From the NCBI RefSeq assembly GCF_945859705.1, contig NC_079136.1, positions 99,678,051 through 99,742,050 of the forward strand: a DNA stretch of 64,000 bases. The letters run 5' to 3'. Both the position numbers and the translations under genes were made by a program. The notes under the pieces were generated by a model. That model saw only the letters and a list, made by a program, of their open reading frames with translations. It had not been told where the DNA came from and did not search any database. This DNA is from Episyrphus balteatus. Lineage: Eukaryota; Arthropoda; Insecta; Diptera; Syrphidae. Positions within the stretch are counted from its first letter, which is position 1; the number at the start of each line of letters is the position of its first letter. Positions 47,364-60,356 of this stretch are shown piece by piece.

Positions 47364-49576
47364 AAATTTCATTAAACCGTTAAACTTTAAATGCAATGAT
47401 ATACCTTCTTTATCTCTATATTGAAAAAGGAAATCAACAAGTTGCATTATGTGAACAAAGGCTAAGTTCAAAATGTTACCCAATTGTGAAGAAACAATTA
47501 TTATTTTGGAGTAATAACTACGTGAAGCTTTATTATATCCTAGATAGAAACTTACGGGAATTCTGAATTTGAAAAAAAAAAAATAAAGAAATCGACGAAT
47601 CACATCATCAACAGAATTGTACAGAAAAGTTAGCGTGAGCACATTCAATAGATCCCTTGTTTTATTAATTTTATTATTATCTTAGGTTATGATTAGATAC
47701 TTGACACATTTATTAAAAACTGAGTAAATACGTCAAGTAAAGAGCCATATAGCAATATCAACGTCAGATCATTAGGTATGAACGAATAATGTCGTAAAGT
47801 TTGAAGTACAAAAGTAGCATTCGAAAAAAACACTTCCGCTACACGTACGTAAGTAAAGTTACATGTGCTACAGTGTATAAATAGTTTGCACTGCTATTAT
47901 CACGTTGTGCCAAAGACATTTTAAAAAAAAAGCTAATATCGTCATAGTATGTATACCTATTAATGATATTGAATTATTGAAATCTAGACCGCGCTAATGA
48001 AACACTTGAAATTATACAAATTTTTGCCATGTAGTATCTATAATAGTGTCAGAATAGATCAAAAGTGACGTATTTTAAACATTTTTTCATGTTTCACGGC
48101 GGCATAATAATGGATTTATATTATTAATTTGTTTTAAGACAAAGTTGAATGACCAGTATAATGATAGAAAATTATCTTATAATAAACGCCAATAGCTGTT
48201 GTTCATTGGAATTTAATTGAATATGACAAACTAAAGACTTGAGTACATAAGTTAACTTTTTTTATTAGTAAGACAATGATAATTAATTTTTTATACTTTG
48301 AATGCAATATTGGTAGAAAAAATACTTTACACGCATAAGACATAACGAAAAAATGTTTTAATTGATGTTTTTATCAATTAATTAGTAATTTATAAAATTT
48401 ATTTCATTCTAAAAGGTTATGAAAGTAAAATAAAATGCACAACAATATCACACGTACCATTTGCCTTTTATAGGTCATGGCTAGAATGGCATAGAAGAAA
48501 GTGCAGAAAAACATGCATTCAGTTTCATACACAATGAAAACGACTCATTCCAATACAAAAATTACGAAAAATCACATAACAAATTATTGCAAAACTAAGG
48601 ACGACACATTTTGGCAAATTACAACAAATTATTTATATCAAAAATATGACATGGATTATTATTTTGATACTTTGAAGATCGGGTGATGTTTGGTGTTTGC
48701 GTACCGTGATGAATTTTAGTTGACATCACTTATGATTATGAAAAGATAGGTGGGGGGAAACCGGGAGACTTGACCATATGGGAGACATGAACCACTCTTA
48801 ATAACTCACGCAAATATCACTCAAATCATTCATGAGTATAGGGGAGAGTGGGGCAGTTTTGAACACGGGGCACATTTGAACACTGCATATAAAATTTTAG
48901 TATATCAATCTTTTTTAGAAGTATTTCGTTATTTGGACCCGTCAACACGATATCCATGAATGTCAATGACTTTCCATCGTTATCTCGGCTGACTTTCAGA
49001 TTTATAGGTGGAAGGTGATTTTTATGGTGCAGGGTCAAAAGTCCACGGGCCAAAAGTCCATAATGGACTATTGGCTCACTTGTGTGGGTCATAGCTCCAT
49101 AAATCAATTATGGACTTACAACCCACCCAAGTTCACACAAAATTCCTGTGTACTTTTGGCCCATCGATTAAAAATTTATAACCAATTAGGAAAGCAAAAA
49201 TTCATTATGGGGCTGAGTTCTCATATTCTTATTTTTTTCGCAATATCTCTCCAAAACATTTATAAAAAAAAGTGATCAAATATCTTTTAAATTCGAGTGA
49301 ATTTTAGAAAATTAATTTAATAAGTATTCAAAACTGGGACAATTGTCAATTTTCGAAAGTTTCTTCATTAAATGTTCAATTGGTGTCATGAAATTAGTCC
49401 AACGGAAATAAGACCAACTTTCAAAATTGGTTTTACTTCAATTTTCAACATTTATAAATACACAATTATTCAAAAGCTTTTTAAAACATTTGAATAAACA
49501 TTGAAAACATGTTAATGTAAAAATCCCGTTTTGGCAATTGTATGATAATACCGCACACCAAAGATGTTTTTGTTAT
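47364..49576. other. AT-rich sequence; G-rich MITE-like ends near 48.75-49.17 kb
   Basis: GGTGGGGGGAAACCGGGAGACTTGACC (about 48750; key words GGGGGG and GGGAGACTTGA) and GGGGAGAGTGGGGCAGTTTT (48841) look like termini of G-rich MITEs; a possible inverse partner of the first, CATGTCTCCCATTTGATTCTCC-like, lies at about 51880. At 49035-49075 GCCAAAAGTCCATAATGGAC folds on itself, with another GGACTT / AAGTCC set to 49155. None has confirmed flanks. Confidence 0.35.
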
Positions 49577-49721
49577 AACTAGGTAAACGCGAAGCGGGAA
49601 AAAATTTGTTCACATGAGAATCTATTTTAACTGCACAAGCCAAACGCGAAGCGGAAAAAAATTTTGCCCACGGGAGAATCAATTTTGAACAAATTTTTTC
49701 CCGCTTCGCGTTTACCTAGTT
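49577..49721. mobile_element. 145-bp palindromic element with three copies of a GCGAAGCGG motif
   Basis: AACTAGGTAAACGCGAAGCG at the left has a perfect 36-bp inverse at the right. A third copy of AAACGCGAAGCGGAAAAAA lies in the middle in direct orientation (about 49642-49660), together with a GGGAGAATCAATTTTGAAC segment. One half-site can therefore pair with either of two partners. Target duplication is not clear. Confidence 0.8.
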
Positions 49722-52211
49722 TAGGTGAAAGGGTGTTTTTTCGAAGAGGCAGTAAAATCTGTAGTTGGTCCCAAAAGTCCCAAAGTTATGCTCAATACTA
49801 TAACAGGGGCGAGAAGGTACTAAGGCGCACTTCCGTATCCGACGACCGAGGGAAACTTCAGGACTTTTCACAGATTATAATCCACCTCAATATCTAAATC
49901 TATATACCAAAAGCCAGCCTGTAACTATTTTTGTTTTTCTTGAAAATATCTATTTTTACTGGGCTACTTGTTCATTTCTCATTCAGATTAACGAAAAAAT
50001 GGTTAATGCTTACTACTTCAAAGGGCATATGAAAAGGTTATATTATTTTCCTTTTTGTGACACTACATTAAGGCATTAACCTCTGTTATCTGCTATTCCA
50101 GCTTTAACTCTTATAATGCATAAAATTAAAAGCCAGAAAGAAAAAACTGCCATATCAAATTTCACTTATGGATGCGCTGTTCTGGAATGAAAAGCAAACA
50201 CACCCACATGAATTCAGTGAAGATTAATGTAAACACCGGAACACCATAAAGGTAGAAGGGATTATATCCCATAATATCTGAGGATGACGTCAAGAAAACC
50301 TTAAGTACTTGTGTTTCCACATCGGATTTTGTTGGGTTAACAAGATTTGATAAAAACGTCTGGGGTGTGCTCTCTCTCTGAAAAGTCATTAAGCACGTTT
50401 TCTCTATATCTGGTAGAGTCCAGAAAGGATAATTAAATTTGTGTTTGCAAATGATGGCTTACACAGTTTTCTCGTGTTAAACAACATTACAATAATCGAC
50501 TTTATCCCTTATATACAGTTTAAAATTAACATTTTGAAAATGTCCGGTGACTGAGAAAAATCATTAAAATTACGTATATACATACACATAGATTTCAGGT
50601 TAGAATGGAAGAAAATTACTCTTGAATTCTTGAATATAGGTGAGAAAAAGATGGAAGAAATTTGTATTCATACTGACATTAGGATGGAGTTTGTAAAGTT
50701 TTTTTTTATCCGTAATTTAAAAAATATCTGCCCAAAAGGGGCACATTTGGAGAGTTAAAACAATTTGCTTATTCTTCAAAATGAAATACCTATATGAATA
50801 TATAAAATTAAAGCAAAAAGAGCATTTATATCACGGACATACAAAAATAAATTCAGTATTGAGTGTTGCATTAAGACCTACAATTTTTTTTTTATTTTTG
50901 TCTCAAAAATTTGTAATCAAATTGCATCAAATATTTACTTGACAAGTTTGAACATTTTTTTCACCGAAGCTTTGATTATAATTATTCTCTACCTGCCAAA
51001 GTGCCAACTGTTTTGAAATTTCCCTTAATTGTTAAATGGCTACCAATTTAAATTAAAATTTAATTTAATTAAATGAATTAAAAATTTAAAAAAAAATTGT
51101 TTTTTTTTTTTTTTTGCAAAAAATTGAAAATTTTTTCTTTGAATACTGAATATCCAAAAATTGTCTGTATTAAATTGAAATAATTTTTTTTACCAATTTT
51201 TCGGACTTTGAATGTATAATAACTTTTCTGTCTTCAAACTTATCAATATTAAGCAACCAATTGTTATTGTAGGTACATACAAAAATTTGATAAATGCGTT
51301 AAAAATTTTATATAGGTATCACTTATTAGGACTGAATGTATAAGATTTGGAGTAGGTATCAATTAAAATTTAGTTCAAAAAGCTTTTAATTGTCGGTTCA
51401 CTAAAAAACAAAAAATAAAATATAACAGTGTTTATACCGTTTCGCGACTTCGCGTTAATTTAAAATTTTTTCGTGAAGGACGTTGTCAATTTGGAGTGAG
51501 AAATTGATATATAAACATTAAAAATAAATTATTGGAATAATATTTAAACAACATTTTTGTATAGTTAACCTTACTTTTGTGTTTTTTTCTGTGTGTTGTT
51601 GGTCAGAGTCCGAATTTGTCTTTTTGTTTTTTGGCACACCCTGTACCGATTCCTTCTCTCAAAAATCACCAAAAAAATCAAAATGATTTTTAAACCCTTT
51701 CATTTCAGTTTATCCAGTTGTACCAATAAAAACAGGAAAACATTCGTAGTTCCTTTAAAACAGTGAGGAAAATTCAGTAATTAATAACTATCAAAACTTA
51801 TCACACCTGTTTATATATGTATGATCAGTAAACCAATTGTTCCACTTCTAGTTCACTTGCCGTATTACTACAATGCATCATGTCTCCCATTTGATTCTCC
51901 TGACATACAACGGTTATAAAACTAAGTCACTTATTTCTCTTTAGTACCAATTTTAGAAGTTACTTTAAAATATTAAACCATGAACCAATCGCTCCAGAAG
52001 ACATTTTCTGAAATGTCCAAAAATCTGTTATTCCATTAATTCGAAATGAGAGTAGGTTCCCCTCAACGCAAGTGGCTTCTAATCTAACAGCAATACAATA
52101 TAATCTTACCTACTCGTACTTAAAGCCAAACATGAATAAAAGGAATTATTGATTCAACCCATTTCGATTTGAAAACCAAGAAATCCAATCAAATACGAGG
52201 TTATCATTACT
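49722..52211. other. AT-rich sequence without recognised gene
   Basis: A 75-codon minus-strand frame at 50162-50389 has a hydrophobic C-terminal half but no recognised motif. Poly-A and poly-T rich tracts occur near 50880 and 51080-51120. Confidence 0.4.
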
Positions 52212-52442
<231 letters not shown>

Positions 52443-53764
52443 CAATGTCGTCATGACTTCTCGTTTGTAACACATTGACTTGCACAATTTTGCGTTCATA
52501 TTTTATGCACTCGAAAGTAAACCAGAAATCTAATCAAGCGCACAATAAGGACACGCAGTATCCAGAAATTCCAGAATCAACGATATTGCTTGATTAAAAT
52601 CCACTTTGAATTTTCGCTGCCATTAATGGGAAATGGTCTATAAACGCACCACTCCACGTCCTTCATCCTTTGTATATAAATTGATATACAAAGCTTCATC
52701 ATTATCATCATCAACATTTCACCATGAAAAACCAAGATTCAAAAAATGCCTTTGTATGTATTGGTGGTATTGAAATAATGTATTGGTAGAATCAATATTC
52801 AAGTATTGCCCGCAGCTTTTTCGATAATTGTGAATCTTTTACCACGAATATTTCAGTGTCCTGTTGCTGGGTTGCCTCAAGCTTCATTGTTGCGTGAAAA
52901 AAATAAAGAACCCCTTTAGGTTGCACGTGATGGATAAAGCTTTTATAAAATTATTTTTTAAACAAGTTATTTCTTTGAAAAAAAGATTTTTTTAAAATAC
53001 TTTACAAATAGAAACAGTTATGAGTTATGATGTTTTATTGCCACGGAAATGAATAGCAATTAAAAAAAATCCGAAGCATCCAACAATTTAAAGAAAATCG
53101 TTTCAGTTTATAAAGGTTTTTAGCTTGAGGCATCAGACAGAGATGAACAGATTGCGTGCCAGTTTTTTTTTATGACAGCAAGACATACCCTAATATTCCG
53201 ACTTTTTTTCAACTTTGTGTTTGGAAATAAATTTGAATTTTAACGCACAGCACATTCAGTTCGGTGAGTTTTGAAGCGTTACCAAGCAATAACAGGATAT
53301 GCGGGTATGCTGGGTATAGCTTTTATGTTTGTTTCAATACAATCCAACAAACTTTTGGGACTATCTGTTTTTGATTATTTTTATTCATCATAAAAATTCA
53401 TAACAATAAATGAAAGTAAAAAAGTTTTAAACGATTCAAAGGAATCAATTTCTATAGTAGGTACTATGTATTTGTATAAGATGATCCTTTGATTTAATTT
53501 CTGTACTGGTTAGGTCAGTGTGTTTGATGGAAAGGTCATTGGGAAATATGTTTTGAATAAGAATTTCGCTCATTTTATTTCATTTTTATTATTTTGTAGA
53601 AATTTTGAACCCTATTTATGCATTAGATTGGTAAGATTGTAAGATGACTTGCAAATGACAGTTGTAAGGTAATGGCAATATGAAGACAAAGAAGAACACA
53701 CTACGTATACGAAATAGTTAAAAGCAATATGCCCTTACTCATGGCATTGAACGCTCAAAATCCC
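52443..53764. other. AT-rich sequence without recognised gene
   Basis: No conserved frame, RNA gene or paired repeat identified. Confidence 0.4.
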
Positions 53765-54945
53765 ATTTCGGTTTTTTTCTACAGACCGATAGCTAAACTA
53801 TCGTGTATTCTCAAACTTTTTGAAAGTTTAGTGTATGACTAAGTCTATTTCCACTGTAACCGTCCAACACGGTTTTCTTAAAGGAAGATCAACAACAACA
53901 AACTTCGTTGAATTTGTCTCCAAAACACTAAATGTTCTTTACACGGACTTTGCGAAAGCCTTTGACAAAGTGTCACATAAAATCATTTGTCTTAAACTTG
54001 AAGCATTAGGATTTCCACCAAACTTTATTTCTTGGGTAACCTCATACTAAGAGAACCGCGTCTATAGAGTTTTGTTTCGTTGCACAATATCTAAACCAAT
54101 TTTCGCCACATCTGGAGTTCCTCAAGGTAGTCACCTTGGACCTTTTTGTTCTAACAGTAAATGATGTGACCGCTATCTTAAAAGACTCTTCCCTTTTATT
54201 GTTTGCAGATGATATGAAAATTTTCAAAGAAATTTCAACTCCATCTGACTCTAATCTTCTCCAAAACGACCTTAATCGCTTTTTCAATTGGTGCACACAT
54301 AATTTTTTAGACTTGAACATCTGTAAATGCCTTAAAGTTACATACTCGATACTCCCGAAGACGTACATTAAATTCCTCAAGAATTTACTAATTTTTAAAT
54401 GAACATACTCTTTGCCCATCGATTGCTTACAGGAAACATTGACTCATCTTCTCTCCTACCTAAACACAAATCCCCGAAATCTCCGCTCTCCACCCTTATT
54501 TTACCGTTCCCGTCATCGAACCAATTATGGCCACCTTGAACCTATGTCCAGAATGCTAAGGAACTCGAACGAAGCAAAGCCCTCCTTTGACTTCCATATA
54601 AGTAATTCGTCACTTAGAAAAAATCTCCGGAATATCCTGCTGCACTAATCATTCCCATCTTATGCCCTGATATGAACACCTCCATCCAAACCCCCTTATT
54701 TTTTAAGCTTGGTGTTTAATGTTTAAGTTTTTGGTTTTTTTTTCGTTTTTGTTGTTTCCCATAAAACAACATTAAGGTGGGCCTTAGGGCCCGGTCTTAA
54801 TACAATAAAAACAACGCAAAACAAGAACCAAAAAAAAAAATGTTAAATTAGTCTAAGGTAGTTTAAGTTAGTTTTTAATTAGTTTTAAGTCATAGCTTGT
54901 ACTAAGCTTAAATAAAATTAAATAAAATACAAAATAAAATGAAGT
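53765..54945 (+). pseudogene. LINE fragment, Jockey/CR1-like reverse transcriptase with 3' end
   Basis: Landmarks in order: Y-R-P-I-A-K-L-S-C-I-L-K-L-F-E-S (about 53784-53831), H-G-F-L-K-G-R-S-T-T-T-N-F (53868-53906), then, after a deletion, Y-T-D-F-A-K-A-F-D-K-V-S-H (about 53940-53978; domain A with its catalytic Asp), S-G-V-P-Q-G-S-H-L-G-P (54111-54143; domain B) and F-A-D-D (54202-54213; catalytic pair). Frames shift at about 53830 and after domain B, and stops at 54048 and elsewhere break it. The C-terminal part, a GGGCCCGGTCTTAATACAAT motif and an A-rich AAATAAAAT tail end at about 54945. It is 5'-truncated and dead. Retained catalytic residues indicate moderate age. Confidence 0.85.
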
Positions 54946-55739
54946 TTAAAGGTATTCTTTAATATCACCGTCCAAAGATATCATTAGTAAATACAGTCAA
55001 ATAAAGTTTAGATAGAAAACAAAATATTGACAGGACTTTCTTGCATTTTATTGTTACTTAATACGCCAAATAGGTGTAATTGATGTGAGAGCTTAATATA
55101 TTAACCTACAAATTTTGAATATTTTATAACATAGATGTCACGCTCTGCAGTACACTGAGAAAAATAAGGTACTTAATAATATAAAGATTTCTTTAATAGT
55201 ATAGGCATGTGCTTGTGCATGCCTATTGAAATTAAAATATTAAACAAATAAAAAAAAGAAGGATGATGATCATCTTAATTTAAGTATGTATTCTTTTCTT
55301 TCAATTTTGTTTGGGGCATACATTTTGCACCGTAAATGTTTTGTTTATGTGCAAGAAATTGAGAAAATTAAGATTTTCAGCTTAACCTTCTAAACATTTA
55401 ATGTCTTAGGTTTGACTGCTTAACTTAAAGTATCAGACTGACAAAAAAAATGCGTTTGAACCTGAGACACAAAATATTCAATAAATTATGCTAAATTTTC
55501 TTATTGCTTAGACGCCTTCACTCTCTGACTAACCTACATTGAAATGATTTTAAAAAACGTTAAATGGGGCAAAATGATCTTTAAAACATTGGATTTAAAG
55601 TCTTGTTCCTTGATTATATCTCAATAGGCCTTTTAAAGCATTTTCTACAGAGCATTAAACATGAAATATTCAAATTTTAATTTGTATCGTTTGAAATAAT
55701 TTCTGGAATATTTCATATGCCACCATAATTGTTTTTCTA
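54946..55739. other. AT-rich sequence with a solitary MITE end
   Basis: At 55151 a TA is followed by CACTGAGAAAAATAAGG, a terminus of the tRNA-core MITE family, but no partner end is evident. A stretch at 55215-55340 (TTGAAATTAAAATATTAAAC, then GGGGCATACATTTTGCACCG) resembles about 1650-1730. Confidence 0.5.
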
Positions 55740-55951
55740 CAGGGAGAGAAAAAGGCCACCTTAAAATAAGACGATGCCCCCACCTTAAACCCCAACCTTT
55801 AAAAACAATAAGATTTCTGCTTGAAATAAATGGAGTCCGCTTAAATTCTGTTAATTTGAAGGTGGAAGTTCATTCCATTTTAATGTGGATTTTCATCTTA
55901 AAAAACCGACAAAAATAAGAATTTTAAAGGTCACACTTCAGCTTGAGTTGC

Positions 55952-56020
55952 AAATGATGATGGTAAAGGACTCGTCAAGTGACCCAACAGTTGTTGTAGG
56001 TTCGTTTCCCAGTGGCTACT
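55952..56020 (+). other. tRNA-like region in T4
   Basis: GATGATGGTAAAGGACTCG (A-box side) and GTAGGTTCGTTTCCCAGTGG (B-box side, GGTTCGTTTCC) are spaced as in a tRNA. No acceptor stem. Confidence 0.55.
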
Positions 56021-56304
56021 TGCTAGTTCATTTTTGTTATTAAAATGTTTTCACATAAAAATAAGATGATCACGGATTTCTTTTAAATTTGCCCATTCAA
56101 GAAATTAAGATGATCTGCACTGACAGAAAAAACAACTTAAAATCAACGAAAACCACGTTGATTCAACTGTTTTTCGGAATGATTTTGCGTTGAAGACGAA
56201 AATTTTAAAATCAAAGTAGAACATCGTAAGTTTAAAGTGGTTTGCCATTATAAAACATTTTTAAATCAAAGTTGTTTCAACTTTGAAAAAAAGCATCAAT
56301 TTAT

Positions 56305-58166
56305 TAAAAAAAAGAGTGTGTGTACACATGTACACGCGACTGAAGTTATACTTCTCATTCAGTATATGTAAATGAATTTCATTTGATATTTTTAATTTCT
56401 ATTATTAAATTAATTAATCCACACTTCGTTTTTTACATTTTTATCAAGCGAACAATAAATTAATTCTTTCATCCTCCTTGCGTCCATGTAGTTTTGAATT
56501 TATCCTGTGAAATTTACTTATGTTGTAATATGGAACTTGCAGGGTTGCTACAAAGCTCAAAAGTGAGCTCAGCTCAGCTCACAGCTCAGCTTAAATTTTG
56601 AGCTAGCTCACTTTTGAGCTATGTACCATAGCTCGATATATGAGCTAAGGTAAAGTGATCTTATAGGTTATAGCTGTGATGTGTGAGAGGATACATTGAT
56701 TTTTATTTGGAAAGTATAATGAAATATGAAGATATTTTAACTTTATAAAACACCATAGCTTAAGATGTTTCTTTCTAGTTATTAATAGAATTATTTTAAC
56801 ACATGGATATTTTTATAAATAAAACAGATAATGTTTCGTGATCTTTTCTATTGGTTTTTTTAATAGTAAATATATTTCTATTTTTTTTAGTAAAATATTT
56901 CATTTTTTATCATATAAAAAAATTCCGGTACAATCCGGTTTTTCGACTTTTTTCAAAATTCCGAGAAAATCGCGTGTGAAAGTTGGAGTAATTTTTTTTT
57001 TTCGAAAAATCCCTGAATCTTTGAACGCTCCTGGAAGCTAAACCGCTTGAGAGCAATTTTTGGGAGTGATGCCAAATGATAGCTTGTGTCATGGACCTAC
57101 GCTTTGCACATTATCAGATTTTTAAAAAATCGCCTTCCATGTTAAACCACCACATCATGCCTTTTTTTTCAGAATCGTGCCTATTTTTGTTTTTACTTTT
57201 GAGTTCTCCCGGTTTGAGAACGCGTGGACCTACAGGGATGGGAGTTGTACCCAAATGTAGGTTAGAGTCCCCGCTACCTTTTGGAATCAAAAATTGTATT
57301 TTCATTTTCTTAAAAATTCCGCGATATATGCGTTGGAAGTGGGGGCGCGAAAAAACTTCTGGGAGCTGAACGCTTTGATCTAGAGACAGGGGAGTGGTGC
57401 CATATGAAAGCTTATATTCTCAACTACCCGATAGTGGTATAATCCGGTTTTTCGATTTTTTTCAAAATTCCGAAAAAAACCGCGTTTGAAAGTTGGGGTA
57501 CAATTTTTTTTCGAAAAATCCCCGAATCTTTGAACGCTCCTGGAAGCTAAACCGCTTGAGAGTCCCCGCTACCTTTTGGCATCAAAAAATTTTTTTTCAT
57601 TTTCTTCAAAATTCCGAGATATAGGCGTTGGAAGTTGGGGTACTCACTTTCAGCTCAGCTCAAATGAGCTAAGCTATGCTACCTAGCTCAAATTTGATCT
57701 GAGCTGTGAGCTGAGCTGAAATGTGAGCTTTTTGCAACCCTGGCAACTTGCCACATGGAAATGACCACATGCAACTTGCCACATGCAACTTGCCACATGC
57801 AACTTGCCACATGTAACTTGCCACATGCAACTTGCCACACGCAACTTGCCACATGTAACTTGCCACACGGAACTTGCCACATACAACTTGCCACATGCAA
57901 CTTGCCACATGCAACTTGCTACATGCAACTTGCCACATACAACTTGCCACATGCAACTTGCCACATGAAACATGTAACTTGCAACGTGTTGTGTGTTTTA
58001 TGTTTGCCGTACTGCGGCGTACTGCATTTTTAAATACTAAAGTACTGCTTACTCTAAAGGTGAAACGACAGCCCTGCTACCCAGGGTGATCGCGTCATAA
58101 TCCCTTTGACATTCTTGTCAAAAAGTAAATTTTCATACCCACCCTCCCATAAGAAGTATAACTTCA
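56305..58166 (-). mobile_element. composite satellite-bearing element X, copy 2 (inverted)
   Basis: Starts GAGTGTGTGTACACATGTAC, then TGAAGTTATACTTCTCAT (56341), and ends ATAAGAAGTATAACTTCA (58149-58166). The order of parts is the reverse of copy 1: constant segment, AGCTC block (56553-56650), AT-rich segment, about 1.5 of the 476-bp units (56926-57640) with an internal deletion joint near 57560, AGCTC block (57642-57735), 14-bp satellite (57744-57985), constant segment. It lacks the piggyBac-type and hAT insertions of copy 1. The flank is T5. Confidence 0.85.
57744..57985 (-). repeat. 14-bp satellite in X copy 2
   Basis: About 16 units of CAACTTGCCACATG (inverse of the copy 1 unit), with small variants such as CACACG and CATACA. 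Confidence 0.9.
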
Positions 58167-58184
58167 AAAAAAAAAGAAAAAATT

Positions 58185-58256
58185 GGCAGCCGCTGGGCAT
58201 CGAACCTAAAACTCTTGGGTATCTAGGCGAATGCTTTACCACTGTACTATATCACT
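58185..58256 (-). other. tRNA-like region in T5
   Basis: On the minus strand, GTACAGTGGTAAAGCATTCG and AGGTTCGATGCCCAGCGG are spaced like A and B boxes; GGTTCGATGCC is one base from the consensus. Closely matches the region in T1 (18137-18208). Confidence 0.7.
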
Positions 58257-58528
58257 GTTGGAAATAAAGGTGATAAAATGCTTCAAAAGCTGAAGTCCGA
58301 CAAAAATAAAAAAAATTCTTAAGTTGTTTCAATTTTAATTTGAAGATATTTCATGTTAGTTTTTTCAACATTAAATCAACGTTGATCATATTACATTTTA
58401 CGTTGCGATTTTTCCCTCAGTGTGTCCACTTAATTTTAGACGGAAGTCATTTAACAAAAAAACCATGCAGAAATCTGCTTAATTTAAGGTGGAATCCGCT
58501 TGTTTTAAGGTGATCTTTTTTCTCCGTG

Positions 58529-60354
58529 CGTATGCTAACTTTAGAAGCTATTTGGAAAAAAGCTGAAATTAGGTCAGATATCTTGAAATCTCCTACACTA
58601 ACTTCAAAAGTACTCAGCATTCTTATAAACTCAGTACCAGCTTTCATAATGATGCATATACCTACATATCTCAGCAATCCTGTCTAGTCTGCATAAAAAA
58701 AGCTTCATACATCTTCTACGTTTACCTTATAAACTTGTCAATGAAGGAAATATAAATGCAAAATAGGTATTGAAATGAAGATCATGAGTGTGATATTTTT
58801 CAACTTTTTTTTTGTAAATGAACACAAGCAACGAAATTATACTTTTGTTCCATGAATGATGGCAATTAGTCATTTAAAAACAAGGAATCTCTCCATGCCA
58901 ATTTATTTTCATTATTTAAAGCTATATTGTCTTATGTAGCAAGTAGCAATAATTAACAAACAACAGAACATGGATACCTTTCTGTAAAACAAAATCCAAG
59001 ACAAATACCTGTAGGTACATTATGAATGTATTTAGATATAATGTATAGGTATATTCGTTGTTCTATTTACATTTTAACGTTGTTGTTTCCTTTCAATATG
59101 TTAGGAAACTGTTCAAACTCAATAAATTTAAATTGATTACCGAAGCAAAATGCTGAAGTTTTTTTTTTCTTCCTCAGGATGTGTAACTCATGCTTCTTCA
59201 CCATGAAGAAACATTGCACAACAAAACCGCCTTCAAAGTGCAGTGAAGCGAATCTATAGCTTGACAAGAATCGAGCGCATCCAACAAATCGTTAAGTTGC
59301 AAAAGATTGCAATTTAATACCTCAATCGATTTACTTTTTTTTTGCAGTTCCTATAAAGGAGAAGTACAATAGAAAAATGGAAGAGGGGCCATTAAACGCC
59401 ATATTTTTCACATTATTCATATTTTTTTTTTATGTAGAGAAACTTCGCTTTACCACAATAAGTGAATCCTGAGTAGTTATGAATGGCAGATGGTCTAGAC
59501 TAGATACATACAGAAAATTAAAATTGAAAAATATTATTTTGCCTTGATTTTATTTTTAGTAATTTGTGTATTTATGTTCTAGTGTCATATATCGTTATAT
59601 GATATAAGTTAAAAACTGGTTTTGCAGCCCTGAAGGCAGAACTCTAACCGATCTAAAGTAATTCTTCCCAACTTGGTTGCAGAATACCTTATAATTATAT
59701 AATCAGAAATATCCTTGCAAGTTTTCTATGCCAAAAATCGTTTTCGAGTTATTGAGTTGAGACTTTTACGTTTTTCAAAATGGTGGACGTCCCATTAGAA
59801 CAAACAATAAGCAAACCGACATTTATACTCTGAATAAACCGCTTTTCAAAACTGCATCCAAACTTAGCTGACGTCACAACTTTTTTCAGATTTTTCCCCA
59901 TTGACTGAACTATTAAGAAAGTTCTATGGAGTTTGGTATTAACAGCATAAGTCCATTTTTTTTTCTGAAAATGAGTTAAGTACCTATGCAGAATTTTTTT
60001 TTTAAATCTATTTTCGTTTAGTCTTAACAGCATAACTCTAAGTAAACTAGTTGCAAAGATATTCAATGGTCCTACCACACTTAACTCCTTTTTCTAAAAT
60101 TATGTTTGATCATAATGGCATAACTCGAACTTGTGCTGTTTTGACCGATCAAAAATGTTTAAACTTTCAAATAAGTGTTTGGTCAAAACAGCACAACTCA
60201 GTTAATTTGCTTTTTTATCAATGACGGGAAAATATTTTAATCGATTGATTCGTTAAAAAAAAAAAAAACAAAAGTAAATCGAGGTAAGTGGTAAGTCCGA
60301 AAATTTTAAATTCTTAAAAAAAAAACTACTTCAACAACATATCTCTTAAAAAAA
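58529..60354. other. AT-rich sequence with small hairpins
   Basis: GTGCTGTTTTGACC (about 60135) and the inverse GGTCAAAACAGCAC (about 60180) form a stem around an AT-rich loop. At 59160-59178 a T-rich tract ends TTCCTCAG and is followed by a 26-codon cysteine-containing frame (M-C-N-S-C-F-F-T...), too short to call an exon. Nothing else is seen. Confidence 0.35.
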
Positions 60355-60356
60355 TA

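Larger units (their letters stand above)
56118..58422. mobile_element. tRNA-core MITE, copy T5, nested in T4 and split by X
   Basis: CACTGACAGAAAAAACAAC and the inverse GATTTTTCCCTCAGTG are the ends, flanked by TG on both sides (probably a changed TA target). The left part (AAATCAAAGTTGTTTCAAC, A-rich) and the right part (TTGGCAGCCGCTGGGCATCG) correspond to adjacent sequence in the intact copy T1 (18090-18150), so X entered at the A-rich joint just before the tRNA-like region. Confidence 0.8.
55740..58528. mobile_element. tRNA-core MITE, copy T4 (outermost of a triple nest)
   Basis: CAGGGAGAGAAAAAGGCCACC with subterminal TTAAAATAAG at the left, and the inverse CTTGTTTTAAGGTGATC then TTTTTTCTCCGTG at the right, form the ends; TA lies at the left. 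It contains its own tRNA-like region (55952-56020, plus strand) and is split by T5 and X copy 2. Without them it is about 480 bp. Confidence 0.75.

Noticed and set aside
48748..51905. 3.1-kb MITE bounded by GGGAGACTTGACC and a CTCCCATTTGATTCTCC-like inverse
   Set aside because: The match between the two ends is short and imperfect and flanks show no duplication.
54042..54419. 125-codon minus-strand frame
   Set aside because: It is the antisense shadow of the LINE reverse-transcriptase fragment, which has clear motifs on the plus strand.
59160..59260. Exon after a good acceptor with a Cys-containing 26-codon frame
   Set aside because: Too short, no donor, stop after 26 codons, no recognised motif.
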